DNA from: an uncultured Raoultella sp.
GTDB taxonomy: Bacteria > Pseudomonadota > Gammaproteobacteria > Enterobacterales > Enterobacteriaceae
Assembly: GCA_900759445.1 (NCBI GenBank)
Contig: CAAEVH010000033.1
Span: 1 to 64,000 of the forward strand
Reading direction: 5' to 3'
Length of the DNA: 64,000 nucleotides
Shown here in pieces: positions 18,787 through 28,563 of the stretch. The translations under genes were made by a program, and so were the position numbers. The stretch's first letter is position 1. The number at the start of each line of letters is the position of its first letter. A model generated the notes under the pieces. That model was not told where the DNA came from, searched no databases, and was given only the letters and a program-made list of their open reading frames with translations.

Positions 18787-19281
18787 TTATTCTGTAACAG
18801 AGTGCTCGGCTATTTTGTCGAGGATATTGACGGACGGATCTGATGCCACCACACGTAAGTCCAGTTTTACGCCCAGTTTATCCAGTTCATGAAACGCATG
18901 AATATCCTGGTCGTCTAAAGATACCGCCTTGGTTAATTGTTTTTTACCCGGTCGCCAGGCCATGCCGCCGATATTTAAGGTGGCAATATTGACCCCCTGT
19001 CTGACCATCGTTAAAACATCCTGAGGGTTGGTGAATAAATAAAAAACGGTCTCGTGTTGATATTGCGGGTTGTGATAAACGGCGACCGCCTTTTCGAGGT
19101 TAACGACATTGACCTTCATGCCCGGAGGCGCGGCCTGGCGGAGTAAGGTCCGACGTACCTCATCGTTATAGACCTCGTCGTTGCAGATAATAATGCGCCC
19201 GGCGTTGGCCACTTTTGACCACACGGTGGTCACCTGGCCATGGATCAGGCGGTCATCAATGCGAGCAAGCGTAATGTTCAT
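18787..19281 (-). CDS. sorB: PTS L-sorbose transporter subunit IIB (SorB)
   Basis: SorB is the cytoplasmic IIB phosphotransfer subunit of the mannose family and passes phosphate from SorF (IIA) to incoming sorbose. The 164-residue protein starts MNITLARIDDRLIHGQV, where His14 is the expected phosphorylation site. Its ATG overlaps the sorF stop codon (TGATG), showing coupling. Confidence 0.96.
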   Translation of the reverse strand: MNITLARIDDRLIHGQVTTVWSKVANAGRIIICNDEVYNDEVRRTLLRQAAPPGMKVNVVNLEKAVAVYHNPQYQHETVFYLFTNPQDVLTMVRQGVNIATLNIGGMAWRPGKKQLTKAVSLDDQDIHAFHELDKLGVKLDLRVVASDPSVNILDKIAEHSVTE

Positions 19282-19688
19282 CAGAAATCCTCCTCAATGG
19301 TTTCCGGCTGTCGCCACACCACGCAGCACTGGCTGGCGATGGCGGTCAGGTGTGCGCACAGGGCGTCTGCGGTCAGGGTCTGCTGGTTATCCACCAGTTC
19401 CAGCGCCAGCGGTAAAGAGAGACCGCTGATGACCCGCAGTCGCGGGTTTTTCATCGCCAGCCCGGCGGCGGCATTCCATGGGCTGCCGCACTGTAAATCG
19501 ACGGCGATCAGCCACTCACTATCATTGTGAGCACTTACTAACTCATCGAGCCGGGTGGCGATGTCGCTGGCGTTTTCGCCGGGCATAAATGCCACCGCGC
19601 TGGCCTTTACGTCACCATAGACCATGCGTACCGAATCCAGCATGGCGCAGGCCAGCTGACCGTGGGCGCAGAAAATAACATTCACCAT
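19281..19688 (-). CDS. sorF: PTS L-sorbose transporter subunit IIA (SorF)
   Basis: SorF is the IIA subunit of the mannose-type PTS and takes phosphate from HPr. The 135-residue protein has the N-terminal VNVIFCAHGQLACAML, with His9 the likely phosphorylated residue, and the VDLQCGSPWNAA stretch of IIA-Man proteins. It lies 9 bp after sorD and overlaps sorB by one base. Confidence 0.95.
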   Translation of the reverse strand: MVNVIFCAHGQLACAMLDSVRMVYGDVKASAVAFMPGENASDIATRLDELVSAHNDSEWLIAVDLQCGSPWNAAAGLAMKNPRLRVISGLSLPLALELVDNQQTLTADALCAHLTAIASQCCVVWRQPETIEEDF

Positions 19689-19697
19689 ATCGACTCC

Positions 19698-20501
19698 TTA
19701 TCCGCGGGTTTTTCCGCCGGCGATGTTAGTGGTTACTCCGGTTATATAGCTTGCCCGCTCTGACAGCAGGTAGCAGACATAGTCGGCCACTTCGCTCAGA
19801 CGACCGGAGCGACCAAGCGGAATCGCGTTTTTGCTATAGCCCGCGCGCAGCTGCTCGACGCTGATATTGCGCGTCCAGGCCAGCGCTTCTTCGTATTCCG
19901 GCGTGCGCAGCCCGGTTTTTTCGAGGATGCCTGGCGCAACGCCCACGACGCGAATACCGTGTTTCCCCAGCTCTTTGGACCATGAACGCGTGAAGCTATT
20001 CAGCGCAGCCTTGGTTGCGGCATAGCAGCTCTGACCTTCAGAGCCTTCCAGCCCGCTTTCCGACGAGACGTTAACAATGACGCCTGCGCGCTGTTTCACC
20101 ATCTGCCGGGCCACCGCCTGCGACATCAGAAAGACCCCTTTTTGGTTGATGTTCACCATCTTTTCAAAAGCGGCCTCATTGAGTTCGTAGCGTCCTGCCG
20201 GGGCTTTCTCATCGACGAGGAGACGCGGAAAATTCACCCCGGCATTATTCACCAGGCCATCGATACGGCCGTATTGTTGAATAATCTGCTCGACGGTGTG
20301 ATTCACTTCGCTGGCGCTGGAAATATCCGTGGGCCAGAACCTGTAACGGTCATTGTGGTGATGCTTGTCACCGCCGTGAATATCGCTCATCTGGACATTT
20401 GCGCCGAGATTTAATAACTCATCAACAATTGCCAGACCAATTCCCGAAGCGCCGCCGGTAACAATAATGATTTTATCTTGCAGATTTAGCCATGTTTGCA
20501 T
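19698..20501 (-). CDS. sorD: Sorbitol (glucitol)-6-phosphate 2-dehydrogenase SorD
   Basis: SorD oxidises glucitol 6-phosphate, formed by SorE, to fructose 6-phosphate for glycolysis. The protein is a 267-residue short-chain dehydrogenase with TGGASGIG at about 14-21, the NNAG motif, a catalytic Ser in VSSESG and YAATK holding the Tyr and Lys. The ATG at 20501 gives the length of the Klebsiella SorD protein; 18 further open codons upstream are not used. It is the first enzyme gene after sorC. Confidence 0.95.
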   Translation of the reverse strand: MQTWLNLQDKIIIVTGGASGIGLAIVDELLNLGANVQMSDIHGGDKHHHNDRYRFWPTDISSASEVNHTVEQIIQQYGRIDGLVNNAGVNFPRLLVDEKAPAGRYELNEAAFEKMVNINQKGVFLMSQAVARQMVKQRAGVIVNVSSESGLEGSEGQSCYAATKAALNSFTRSWSKELGKHGIRVVGVAPGILEKTGLRTPEYEEALAWTRNISVEQLRAGYSKNAIPLGRSGRLSEVADYVCYLLSERASYITGVTTNIAGGKTRG

Positions 20502-20568
20502 AATCGTTATCTCATTTTCAGGTAAAGGGATCCCACGCAGCGTGAGCTGCGGCAAAAGAAAACGTCTT

Positions 20569-21522
20569 TTATTTCAGTAACAGTTCTGCGGTTTCTCTAT
20601 TCGTCACCAGGCAGTTAATATAACCCCCGCGTAATGCGCCAATGATTCCGGTATATTTTTCTTCGCCGATGGCGATACCCACGGAATAACGCACCTGTTT
20701 TAATCTGGCAATATCGATGGAGAGCGTTTTTTCATTCATATTGGTTTCAACGGCGATACCGTTGATATCATAAAAGCGTGAACAAATATCGCCGGCGACG
20801 TGCCGCGCGTTGAGATCATCGCTCTCTTCGCTACCATAAAACGCATGCCAGTTGGCGCCATCGCGAATCGCCGGGGAACCGATACCCACCAGCGCCACAT
20901 CGAGATTCTCCCAGTAGGATGAAATCGTTTTAAAATGCTGGGACTGCATAATACCGTTGCGAATCAATGTGTTTTCCAGCAGCGCCGGGAAGTCAGCAAG
21001 ATGCGATTCGGCTTTCAGCCTGGCGGCGGCGCCGTAGGTCAGCGTGTTCACATGATACCGGCTCTCCAGCTTGCCCGAGGGACCGCCGATAATCGGCACG
21101 CAAATCACCTGCCGCGACTGACTTGCCTGCGGTAGGGTTTCGACCAGCGCACGGACCGCACGCCCCCAGGAAAAGCCGATAATATCGCCAGGCTCAAGCA
21201 GGCGATCGACCAGCTGAGCGCCATGCTGCCCGATGGTGCTCAGCTGGTCCTCTTCCTGTGATGACTCGCAGGAAGCGACCACCGCCTCTTTGAGAGCGAA
21301 CTTTTGCTTCAGCTGCTGTTCCAGCCACAGATTTTCGTTGTAGTCGTAGTTGATGGCGATGGTGACAATACCCTGCTCACGACCGCGTTTTAGCAGGCGG
21401 CTGATCGTGGTGCGGTAAATACCCAGCTCACGGGCAATCTGCGCCTGGGTCAGGTCCTGCTCATAATAGAGCTGGGCAACTTTAACTATTAAGCGGATAT
21501 CATCGCTATTTTCGATCGCCAT
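20569..21522 (-). CDS. sorC: Sorbose operon regulator SorC
   Basis: SorC controls the operon it heads and is the founding member of the SorC family. The 317-residue protein has an N-terminal helix-turn-helix, DLTQAQIARELGIYRTTISR at about 23-42, then a sugar-phosphate-binding domain with GFSWGRAVRAL. The ATG at 21522 follows AGGAG with good spacing. In Klebsiella SorC acts both as repressor and as sorbose-dependent activator. A cluster of palindromes upstream is a likely target. sorD follows after 67 bp. Confidence 0.96.
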   Translation of the reverse strand: MAIENSDDIRLIVKVAQLYYEQDLTQAQIARELGIYRTTISRLLKRGREQGIVTIAINYDYNENLWLEQQLKQKFALKEAVVASCESSQEEDQLSTIGQHGAQLVDRLLEPGDIIGFSWGRAVRALVETLPQASQSRQVICVPIIGGPSGKLESRYHVNTLTYGAAARLKAESHLADFPALLENTLIRNGIMQSQHFKTISSYWENLDVALVGIGSPAIRDGANWHAFYGSEESDDLNARHVAGDICSRFYDINGIAVETNMNEKTLSIDIARLKQVRYSVGIAIGEEKYTGIIGALRGGYINCLVTNRETAELLLK

Positions 21523-21532
21523 CTTTGGGCTC

Positions 21533-21770
21533 CTGCACATTTGTGCAAACGACACTCTTGCTCTCTTGATCTGATATAACCCCAACTATCGCCGGCGACA
21601 AAGCAATTTTCCGCTATATCATCACCATAAGGTGGCGGTTTGTTTTGCACATTTGATTACTGACCTGCCTGGAGATGGCACTTTTGTGCAGGGTGAGCTA
21701 ATGGTTTGATTCTGCTTATTTTCGCCGGGCAGAATTGCACGGCACGGGGTGGAACACTTTTGTGTCGAAA
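21533..21770. promoter_or_regulatory. sor operon control region with a palindrome array (candidate SorC operators)
   Basis: The sorC-rluF gap (21523-21865) holds GCACATTTGTGC (21535-21546), a half-site GCACATTTG (21648-21656), GCACTTTTGTGC (21678-21689) and ACACTTTTGTGT (21754-21765). All fit RCAC-WTTT-GTGY. The first lies only 12 bp before the sorC ATG. No gene is seen here. Assignment to SorC is inferred from position and repetition. Confidence 0.65.
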
Positions 21771-21865
21771 GGTGTGACGGATCACATTTAGCGGCGAGCC
21801 GTGGAGACGCGATTATTTTTGATTGTCCGCGGCCTGAGGTATATTTCGCTTTTACAGGAGAATTT

Positions 21866-22744
21866 ATGCTGCCAGACTCATCAACCCGACTCAATAAATA
21901 CATCAGTGAAAGCGGAATTTGCTCGCGTCGCGAAGCCGATCGCTACATTGAACAAGGCAATGTTTTTATCAATGGCAAGCGTGCGACCATTGGCGATCAG
22001 GTCAACCCTGGCGATGTCGTGAAGGTCAACGGTCAATTGATCGAGCCGCGCGAGGCCGAAGATCTGGTTTTCATCGCCCTGAATAAACCGGTCGGTATTG
22101 TCAGCACAACGGAAGACAGCGAGCGCGATAACATTGTGGACTTTGTTAACCACAGCAAGCGCGTCTTCCCGATTGGTCGACTGGACAAAGACTCTCAGGG
22201 GCTGATCTTTCTGACCAACCACGGCGATCTGGTGAATAAGATCCTGCGTGCCGGCAACGATCACGAAAAAGAGTATCTGGTGACGGTGGACAAGCCGGTG
22301 ACCGACGAGTTTATCCGCGGTATGGGAGCCGGCGTACCGATTCTTGGCACGGTGACGAAGAAGTGCAAAGTCAGGAAGGAAGCGCCGTTCGTGTTCCGCA
22401 TAACCCTGGTTCAGGGCCTGAACCGGCAGATTCGCCGGATGTGTGAGCACTTTGGCTATGAGGTCATGAAGCTTGAACGAACGCGAATTATGAACGTCGG
22501 GCTGTCGGGACTGCCGCTGGGCGAGTGGCGCGACCTGACGGATGATGAGCTGGTGGCACTGTTTAAGCTGATTGAGAATTCGTCCTCTGAGGCCAAACCG
22601 AAGGCGAAAGCCAAACCGAAAACCACCGGGATCAAACGTCCGGCAGTGAAGGTTGAAAAGAGCAATGAGAAAAACGAGAAAGGGCGCCCGGCGTCTAACG
22701 GAAAACGTTTTACTCAGCCGGGGCGGAAAAAGAAAGGGCGTTAA
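21866..22744 (+). CDS. rluF: 23S rRNA pseudouridine(2604) synthase RluF
   Basis: RluF makes pseudouridine at position 2604 (and partly 2605) of 23S rRNA and also acts on tRNA-Tyr. Starting at the ATG at 21866 behind AGGAGAA gives 292 residues, near the 290 of E. coli. An S4 RNA-binding domain is at the N-terminus ([20 protein letters not shown]), the catalytic Asp is in [10 protein letters not shown], and the C-terminus is a lysine- and proline-rich tail. Its stop overlaps that of yjbD, on the other strand. Confidence 0.97.
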   Translation: MLPDSSTRLNKYISESGICSRREADRYIEQGNVFINGKRATIGDQVNPGDVVKVNGQLIEPREAEDLVFIALNKPVGIVSTTEDSERDNIVDFVNHSKRVFPIGRLDKDSQGLIFLTNHGDLVNKILRAGNDHEKEYLVTVDKPVTDEFIRGMGAGVPILGTVTKKCKVRKEAPFVFRITLVQGLNRQIRRMCEHFGYEVMKLERTRIMNVGLSGLPLGEWRDLTDDELVALFKLIENSSSEAKPKAKAKPKTTGIKRPAVKVEKSNEKNEKGRPASNGKRFTQPGRKKKGR

Positions 22745-23013
22745 CGCCTGCCGCGCGTCGGCGTGCTCGCCGACCATGAAAATGAAGCTTCGCTATCGGG
22801 TTTGTAGGCCTGCTTTTTCTTTAGCTGGCGGGCCTTTTTCGCTTCGGCTTCTCGCAGCACCATCAGCTTGTCGATGTACTCTTTCTTGACCGCGTTGGTC
22901 TCGGCGTTGGTCAGCGGACGGCCGTGCGCTATTCGGGCCCGGTCAAGCAGCGTTTTGAGTTCGCGTTGCTCGCGCTCTGTCATCTCTTTTTGCGTAATGC
23001 GGGGAAGTGCCAT
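22741..23013 (-). CDS. yjbD: DUF3811 protein YjbD
   Basis: This 90-residue basic protein is nearly the same as E. coli YjbD, and the position beside rluF is conserved. It looks largely helical, with a charged run [14 protein letters not shown] near residues 56-69 and no membrane segment. Its function is unknown. It ends tail to tail with rluF with a 4-bp overlap. Confidence 0.93.
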   Translation of the reverse strand: MALPRITQKEMTEREQRELKTLLDRARIAHGRPLTNAETNAVKKEYIDKLMVLREAEAKKARQLKKKQAYKPDSEASFSWSASTPTRGRR

Positions 23014-23111
23014 CGTGGTGCCCTCAGTCTGCCGGATAACCCAGTGTACGGTAATCGCGGGCCGACGGACAGCGGGTTAGTCCCGTTGAGGAGGGTGCAA
23101 ACGGGGAAAAT

Positions 23112-23132
23112 ACCCGGGCCGTTGGCCCGGGT
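23112..23132 (-). terminator. terminator after panS
   Basis: ACCCGGGCC and GGCCCGGGT form a perfect 9-bp stem with a 3-base loop. Read leftward it is followed by ATTTTCCCC, downstream of the transporter gene. Confidence 0.8.
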
Positions 23133-23141
23133 GAGGGAATA

Positions 23142-24071
23142 TTAGCGTTTGTTCACGTTTTTGGCGGTAGGTTTCCCGGACCAGTAACCCGCCAGCAGCG
23201 AACCGGACAGGTTGTGCCAGACTGAAAACAGCGCACCGGGCAGCGCGGCGAGCGGGCCGAAGTAGATTTTCCCCAGCGCGGCAGCCAGACCAGAGTTTTG
23301 CATCCCCACTTCAATCGCCAGCGTCCGACAGGTTGACTCGTCAAAGCCAAACAGCCGCCCGCCCCAGTAGCCACCGAGCAGGCCAATGGCGTTATGCAGG
23401 ATCACCGCGACAATCACCACCAGGCCCACCGAGGCGATATGCGAGGCGGAACCGGCGACGACGGCGCTGATGATCGCCAGGATGCAGATCATTGAGAAGG
23501 CGGGCAGAAAAGGCTCAACCGCTTTCACCACTTTGGGCAGCGTATGGTGAATCACCAGCCCCAGCGCAATCGGGATCACCACGATCTGCAGGATGCTGAG
23601 CAGCATCCCCATGACGTCGACCTGAATGTGCGCATCCACATACAGCCGCGTCAGCAGCGGCGTGGCAACCACGCCGACCAGCGTAGAAACCGATGAGATG
23701 GTGACAGACAGCGCCACATCGCCTTTCGCGAGATAGATCATCACGTTCGATGCGGTCCCACTGGCGACGCTCCCGACCAGTACCATGCCGGCTGAAAGCT
23801 CGGGCGGCATATGGAACAGCAGCGCCAGCGCCCAGGCGGCGAGAGGCATCACCAGATAGTGAAGAAAAATACCTGCAGCCACCGGCGCCGGGCGCGACAG
23901 CACGCGCTTAAAGTCATCTAGTTTCAGATGTACTCCCATTCCGAACATGATTAGCATCAGCAGCGTGGTGACCCATGGCCCGACGGGGGTAAAGGTCGAC
24001 GGAGTGTAATAAGCCAGAACAGAGAGCAGCAGCGCCCATAACGGGAACAGCCTCGTCAGAGTAGCGAGCAT
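23142..24071 (-). CDS. panS: BASS-family transporter, likely pantoate/ketopantoate transporter PanS
   Basis: The 309-residue inner-membrane protein has about nine or ten hydrophobic segments and belongs to the bile acid:Na+ symporter family. [19 protein letters not shown] at about 98-116 and [13 protein letters not shown] near residue 265 are the crossing-helix motifs that bind sodium. Salmonella PanS takes up pantothenate precursors and belongs to this group; the symbol is given by resemblance. The ATG follows AAGGAAA. The gene is transcribed alone and ends at a strong hairpin. Confidence 0.8.
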   Translation of the reverse strand: MLATLTRLFPLWALLLSVLAYYTPSTFTPVGPWVTTLLMLIMFGMGVHLKLDDFKRVLSRPAPVAAGIFLHYLVMPLAAWALALLFHMPPELSAGMVLVGSVASGTASNVMIYLAKGDVALSVTISSVSTLVGVVATPLLTRLYVDAHIQVDVMGMLLSILQIVVIPIALGLVIHHTLPKVVKAVEPFLPAFSMICILAIISAVVAGSASHIASVGLVVIVAVILHNAIGLLGGYWGGRLFGFDESTCRTLAIEVGMQNSGLAAALGKIYFGPLAALPGALFSVWHNLSGSLLAGYWSGKPTAKNVNKR

Positions 24072-24220
24072 GTTGTTTTCCTTGCGATTAACGCCTCATT
24101 CTTCGGGCAACGCGTGCGCAGGCGGTGTCTGTTTCCCTGGGCACGTTGTCTGCTGTGCATCAGGGATCGTCGCACCGTCCAGTCGCCTGAACGATTGAGG
24201 GGGTGTTGTGTTGGTATAGT

Positions 24221-24248
24221 TATAAAAAAGCCGGGTTCGAGCCCGGCT
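24221..24248 (-). terminator. lysC terminator
   Basis: Read leftward, AGCCGGG and CCCGGCT form a 7-bp stem with a 6-base loop followed by six T residues, just after the lysC stop codon. Confidence 0.88.
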
Positions 24249-24277
24249 ATAGGTAATATTTATCGCGTGAAGAAATA

Positions 24278-25627
24278 TTATTCAAACAAATTATGATGTA
24301 ATTTCTGCACGACTTTCTCGGCATCTGCGCCAGGCACCAGGAAGCAGAGGTTATGGCTGGATGCGCCGTAGCAAATCATACGAATATTGAACGGCTCAAG
24401 GACGCCGAAAACTTCTTTGCCCACGCCACAGGCGCGCGACAACTCGTTACCGATTAACGCCACCAGCGCCAGATCCTGCTCCACTTCTACGCGGCACAGG
24501 GAGGAGAGCTCGGTCAGCAGCGCCTGCGTCAGCAGAGTATCGGTGGCGGAGGTCGAACCGGTGGTATCCATGGTCAACGCAATGCTGACTTCGGACGTGG
24601 TGATCAGATCCACGGAAATATTGTGGCGCGCGAGGATCCCGAACACTTCCGCCAGGAAGCCGCGAGAGTGCAGCATATTCAGGCTATGCAGCGTCAGCAG
24701 CGTCTGACGACGGCGCAGGGCCAGCGCCCGGAACAGCGGCGGATTTTCAGTTTTATTGCACACCAGCGTTCCGCCGGCGGTGGGTTCTTTGCTGGAGCCC
24801 ACGAAGACCGGAATATCGCTACGCACGGCGGGCAACAGGGTGGCCGGATGAAGCACTTTGGCCCCAAAGGTGGCCATTTCTGCCGCTTCGGCAAAGGCGA
24901 TGACATCAATGCGTTTTGCCGCCGGCGCGACGCGCGGGTCGGTGGTGTAGATACCCGGGACATCGGTCCAGATATCGACACGGCTGGCGTTCAGCGCTTC
25001 GCCCAGCAGAGCCGCGGTATAGTCGCTGCCGCCGCGACCCAGGGTTGTCGTACGCCCTTTCGCTTCGCTGCCGATAAAGCCCTGAGTGACCACCAGACCT
25101 TCAGCCAGGCGCGGAGTCAGCTGCAGCTGCGTCAGCTCGGCCAGTGCGGCAATGTCTGGCTCGGCGCGGCCGAAGCGATCGTTGGTGCGCATAATTTTAC
25201 GCACATCGAACCACTGTGACGCGATACCGCGCTCGCGGAGAATTTCGACAAACAGCAGGGTGGACATCAGTTCACCATGGCTGACCAGCTCGTCGGTCAG
25301 CGCAGCGGAACTTGCCAGCGCAGCGGCTTCTGCCAGGGTGGTGATATTTTCCAGCAGACGCTCGATCTCTTCGCGAATCACGTTGGGATAGCGCAGACGC
25401 TCCAGGATATTGAATTGAATCTGGCGCAGTGACTCGAGCTTTTCAAAACGCTCAGCGGGTTCCAGCCCTTCAGCCAAAGCAACCAAAAGATTGGTCACAC
25501 CCGCAGAGGCCGATAACACCACGACGCGCGTGTTCTCATCAAGTCGCGCAACATCAACGCTGCGATTCATGGCATCGAAATCGGCAACGCTGGTGCCGCC
25601 GAATTTGGCTACAACTAAATCTGTCAT
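24278..25627 (-). CDS. lysC: Lysine-sensitive aspartokinase III
   Basis: LysC phosphorylates aspartate, the first step towards lysine, methionine and threonine. The 449 residues match E. coli in length. The kinase motif VAKFGGTSV is at 5-13, GRGGSDYTAALL is near 198-209, and two ACT domains at the C-terminus bind lysine for feedback inhibition. The ATG follows GAGGTTGTT. A lysine riboswitch lies in the long leader, giving a second layer of lysine control. Confidence 0.98.
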   Translation of the reverse strand: MTDLVVAKFGGTSVADFDAMNRSVDVARLDENTRVVVLSASAGVTNLLVALAEGLEPAERFEKLESLRQIQFNILERLRYPNVIREEIERLLENITTLAEAAALASSAALTDELVSHGELMSTLLFVEILRERGIASQWFDVRKIMRTNDRFGRAEPDIAALAELTQLQLTPRLAEGLVVTQGFIGSEAKGRTTTLGRGGSDYTAALLGEALNASRVDIWTDVPGIYTTDPRVAPAAKRIDVIAFAEAAEMATFGAKVLHPATLLPAVRSDIPVFVGSSKEPTAGGTLVCNKTENPPLFRALALRRRQTLLTLHSLNMLHSRGFLAEVFGILARHNISVDLITTSEVSIALTMDTTGSTSATDTLLTQALLTELSSLCRVEVEQDLALVALIGNELSRACGVGKEVFGVLEPFNIRMICYGASSHNLCFLVPGADAEKVVQKLHHNLFE

Positions 25628-26383
25628 AACAACCTCGTGTCAGGGGGGGCCTGACTTATTAAAACGATTCCTGAGTGGGGCTGGGCTGGACACCAACTTA
25701 CAGTAATAAAATGTCTTAATAAGCCAGGCCAAATTATTCAGCCATGGCACAAGGGAAGAGCGAAAAACAGGGTGGGCGCAGAGCAATAAACAGCTACGAT
25801 GTCACCCAGAAGTGCTCCACCTTGTAGACCCGCTCCCCAACGTCTTGCGTCAGTTCCTGGGTATGAAACGCCCGACTGCGAACGTTTCTGGTGACAACCC
25901 AGGGGATTCAGCCCCTGTGGCCGGTGATGTGCGTACCAGACGCTTTATCACCTCGGCGTTGCTCCCCCTCACGTATTTTCGCCGGACTGGTTCCTCCAAT
26001 ACGGTTACCTGGGCAACGCACCTCTTCTGGCAATTACCGACGTCTTTCACTTTGCCTGGGGGCGCTGGTGATAATCCCCCTGCAATACCCTTTCGCTGTA
26101 GCGTGAAATGCGCGAGCAATACAAACCTGCGTAAATGCAGGCAGTGCAGTTATATAAAGGCTTCGGAGTAGGTATGTCAACGTTGCGGTTATGCGGATTT
26201 TTCATGCGGGGATGATTAACAGAAAAAAGCCTTATGATGGCTATACTAGTAGAGGCTTTTTGCCCCGAACTGACCCTGTTCCTGACGCGTGTCATAGGCA
26301 TAACATAAAAATCATCACAATTTTTTGCCGCCGGCGCTACAATCGACCGCAGTCACAATTCTCAAATCAGAAGAGTATTGCTA
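25628..26383. other. lysC leader and pgi upstream region, no protein gene seen
   Basis: This 756-bp gap holds the lysC leader RNA with its riboswitch and, to the right, the promoters of lysC and pgi. A likely pgi -10 is TACAAT (26338-26343). Open frames here do not resemble any protein and overlap structured RNA. Confidence 0.75.
25865..26033 (-). promoter_or_regulatory. Lysine riboswitch (L box) of lysC
   Basis: Read leftward from 26033, the order of conserved blocks is GCCAGAAGAGGTGCG, TTGGAGGAACCAGTCC, GAGGGGGAGCAACGCCGAGG, ACAGGGGCTGAATCCCCTGG and AGTCGGGCG, matching the E. coli lysC L box. About 170 nt is the usual aptamer size. The remaining 240 nt to the start codon is the expression platform. 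Lysine binding lowers lysC expression. Confidence 0.92.
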
Positions 26384-28033
26384 ATGAAAAACATCAACCC
26401 AACGCAGACCTCTGCCTGGCAGGCATTACAGAAACACTTTGATGAAATGAAAGACGTCACTATCAGCGAGCTTTTCGCGCAAGACAGCGACCGTTTTTCT
26501 AAGTTTTCCGCAACGTTCGACGATCTGATGCTGGTGGATTTTTCCAAAAACCGCATCACCGAAGAGACGCTGAGCAAACTGCAGGATCTGGCGAAAGAGA
26601 CCGATCTGGCAGGGGCGATCAAGTCCATGTTCTCCGGTGAAAAGATCAACCGCACTGAAGATCGCGCTGTTCTGCACGTTGCTCTGCGCAACCGTAGCAA
26701 TACTCCGATTATTGTTGATGGCAAAGATGTGATGCCGGAAGTTAATGCTGTTCTCGAAAAGATGAAGCATTTCTCTGAAGCGATCATCTCCGGTAGCTGG
26801 AAAGGCTATACCGGTAAAGCGATTACTGACGTAGTGAATATCGGTATCGGCGGTTCTGACCTCGGCCCGTTCATGGTGACCGAAGCGCTGCGTCCGTATA
26901 AAAACCACCTCAATATGCACTTTGTATCTAACGTCGATGGCACCCATATCGCCGAAGTGCTGAAAACGGTGAACCCGGAAACCACCCTGTTCCTGGTCGC
27001 GTCGAAAACCTTCACCACCCAGGAAACCATGACCAACGCCCACAGCGCGCGCGACTGGTTCCTGGCGACCGCGGGCGATGAGAAGCACGTGGCGAAACAC
27101 TTCGCCGCACTCTCCACCAATGGCAAAGCGGTGGGCGAGTTCGGTATTGATACTGCCAATATGTTTGAGTTCTGGGACTGGGTTGGCGGCCGTTACTCCC
27201 TGTGGTCAGCCATCGGCCTGTCCATTATCCTGTCCGTGGGCTTCGACAACTTTGTTGAGCTGCTCTCCGGCGCGCATGCGATGGATAAACACTTCTCCAC
27301 CACCGCGCCAGAGAAAAACCTGCCGGTGCTGCTGGCGCTGATCGGTATCTGGTACAACAACTTCTTCGGCGCTGAAACCGAAGCTATTCTGCCGTACGAC
27401 CAGTACATGCACCGCTTTGCGGCCTACTTCCAGCAGGGCAACATGGAGTCTAACGGCAAATACGTTGACCGTAACGGCAACGCCGTAGATTACCAGACCG
27501 GCCCTATCATCTGGGGTGAGCCGGGTACCAACGGCCAGCACGCGTTCTATCAGCTGATCCACCAGGGCACCAAAATGGTACCGTGCGATTTTATCGCCCC
27601 GGCCATTACCCATAACCCGCTCTCCGATCACCATCCGAAGCTGCTGTCTAACTTCTTTGCACAGACCGAAGCGCTGGCGTTCGGTAAATCCCGTGAAGCG
27701 GTTGAGCAGGAATATCGTGATCAGGGTAAAGATCCGGCAACCCTGGATCACGTGGTGCCGTTCAAAGTATTCGAAGGCAACCGCCCGACCAACTCCATCC
27801 TGCTGCGTGAAATCACCCCGTTCAGCCTGGGCGCGCTGATTGCCCTGTATGAACATAAGATCTTCACCCAGGGCGCGATCCTCAACATCTTCACCTTCGA
27901 CCAGTGGGGCGTTGAGTTAGGTAAACAGCTGGCAAACCGCATTCTGCCAGAGCTGAAAGATGGCGAAGAAATCAGCAGCCACGACAGCTCGACGAACGGC
28001 CTGATTAACCGTTACAAAGCCTGGCGCGCATAA
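26384..28033 (+). CDS. pgi: Glucose-6-phosphate isomerase
   Basis: Pgi interconverts glucose 6-phosphate and fructose 6-phosphate in glycolysis and gluconeogenesis, and also consumes the product of the sorbose pathway in the reverse direction. The ATG at 26384 gives 549 residues, as in E. coli. Family motifs are visible: [20 protein letters not shown], the catalytic Glu in [10 protein letters not shown] (about 355), His in [11 protein letters not shown] (about 386) and Lys in [10 protein letters not shown] (about 514). A strong terminator follows. Confidence 0.98.
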   Translation: MKNINPTQTSAWQALQKHFDEMKDVTISELFAQDSDRFSKFSATFDDLMLVDFSKNRITEETLSKLQDLAKETDLAGAIKSMFSGEKINRTEDRAVLHVALRNRSNTPIIVDGKDVMPEVNAVLEKMKHFSEAIISGSWKGYTGKAITDVVNIGIGGSDLGPFMVTEALRPYKNHLNMHFVSNVDGTHIAEVLKTVNPETTLFLVASKTFTTQETMTNAHSARDWFLATAGDEKHVAKHFAALSTNGKAVGEFGIDTANMFEFWDWVGGRYSLWSAIGLSIILSVGFDNFVELLSGAHAMDKHFSTTAPEKNLPVLLALIGIWYNNFFGAETEAILPYDQYMHRFAAYFQQGNMESNGKYVDRNGNAVDYQTGPIIWGEPGTNGQHAFYQLIHQGTKMVPCDFIAPAITHNPLSDHHPKLLSNFFAQTEALAFGKSREAVEQEYRDQGKDPATLDHVVPFKVFEGNRPTNSILLREITPFSLGALIALYEHKIFTQGAILNIFTFDQWGVELGKQLANRILPELKDGEEISSHDSSTNGLINRYKAWRA

Positions 28034-28070
28034 TCACGCCCCCGGTCACGGAGCGTTAATCCGCCGCAAT

Positions 28071-28098
28071 AATGCCGACCCCAGGGTCGGCATTTTTT
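28071..28098. terminator. pgi terminator, probably shared with the convergent gene
   Basis: AATGCCGACC and GGTCGGCATT form a perfect 10-bp stem with a CCAG loop, with six T residues rightward. The convergent acyltransferase gene ends inside it. Confidence 0.9.
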
Positions 28099-28555
28099 AT
28101 GGCAGACGGCGCAACAATTTCGCCGGATTACCCGCCCAGACGCCTTTTTCTGTTATCGATTTCGTGACCACGCTGCCCGCGCCAATCACCGCGCCATCGC
28201 AGATGCTGACCGTCAGAATGGCCGCGCCGCTGCCGATAGAAACATCGTTCCCAATCGTAATTCGCCCCCAGTTTTCCCGGTTGGCATCGGGACGCCCCTC
28301 GCGAAACATATCGTTGGCAAACATCACGCCGTGGCCGATAAAGCAACGCTCGCCGATCGTGACATACTCGCAAATAAAGGTATGGGACTGGATTTTACTG
28401 TCGGCGCCGATGCGCGTATTGCCCTGAATTTCGACGAATGGCCCGACGAAGACGTTATCGCCAAGCGTGCAGTCATAGAGGTTGGCAGGTTGATAAATCA
28501 CCACATTCTCACCGCTGGTGACGTTGCGGATGCCGGTTTCACGAAGAGTGTGCAT
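28097..28555 (-). CDS. Hexapeptide-repeat acyltransferase (WbpD/WbbJ-like)
   Basis: The 152-residue protein is mostly a left-handed beta helix made of hexapeptide repeats (for example IGADSK, IGERCF, IGHGVM, IGNDVS, IGSGAA, IGAGSV), ending in VWAGNPAKLLRRL. This is typical of trimeric CoA-dependent N- or O-acetyltransferases acting on sugars, such as WbpD/WlbB of O-antigen pathways. No sugar pathway genes lie nearby, so the acceptor is unknown. It follows a GNAT gene after 8 bp and is likely its operon partner. E. coli has yjbEFGH in this place. Confidence 0.85.
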   Translation of the reverse strand: MHTLRETGIRNVTSGENVVIYQPANLYDCTLGDNVFVGPFVEIQGNTRIGADSKIQSHTFICEYVTIGERCFIGHGVMFANDMFREGRPDANRENWGRITIGNDVSIGSGAAILTVSICDGAVIGAGSVVTKSITEKGVWAGNPAKLLRRLP

Positions 28556-28563
28556 AGCGCCTC

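Noticed and set aside
21773..21786. TGTGACGGATCACA before rluF looks like a CRP site.
   Set aside because: The half sites are 4 bp apart, while CRP needs 6. It may be a palindrome for another protein, but nothing shows which.
25812..26171. Rightward frame of 119 codons across the lysC leader.
   Set aside because: It is antisense to the lysine riboswitch, whose conserved blocks explain the sequence.
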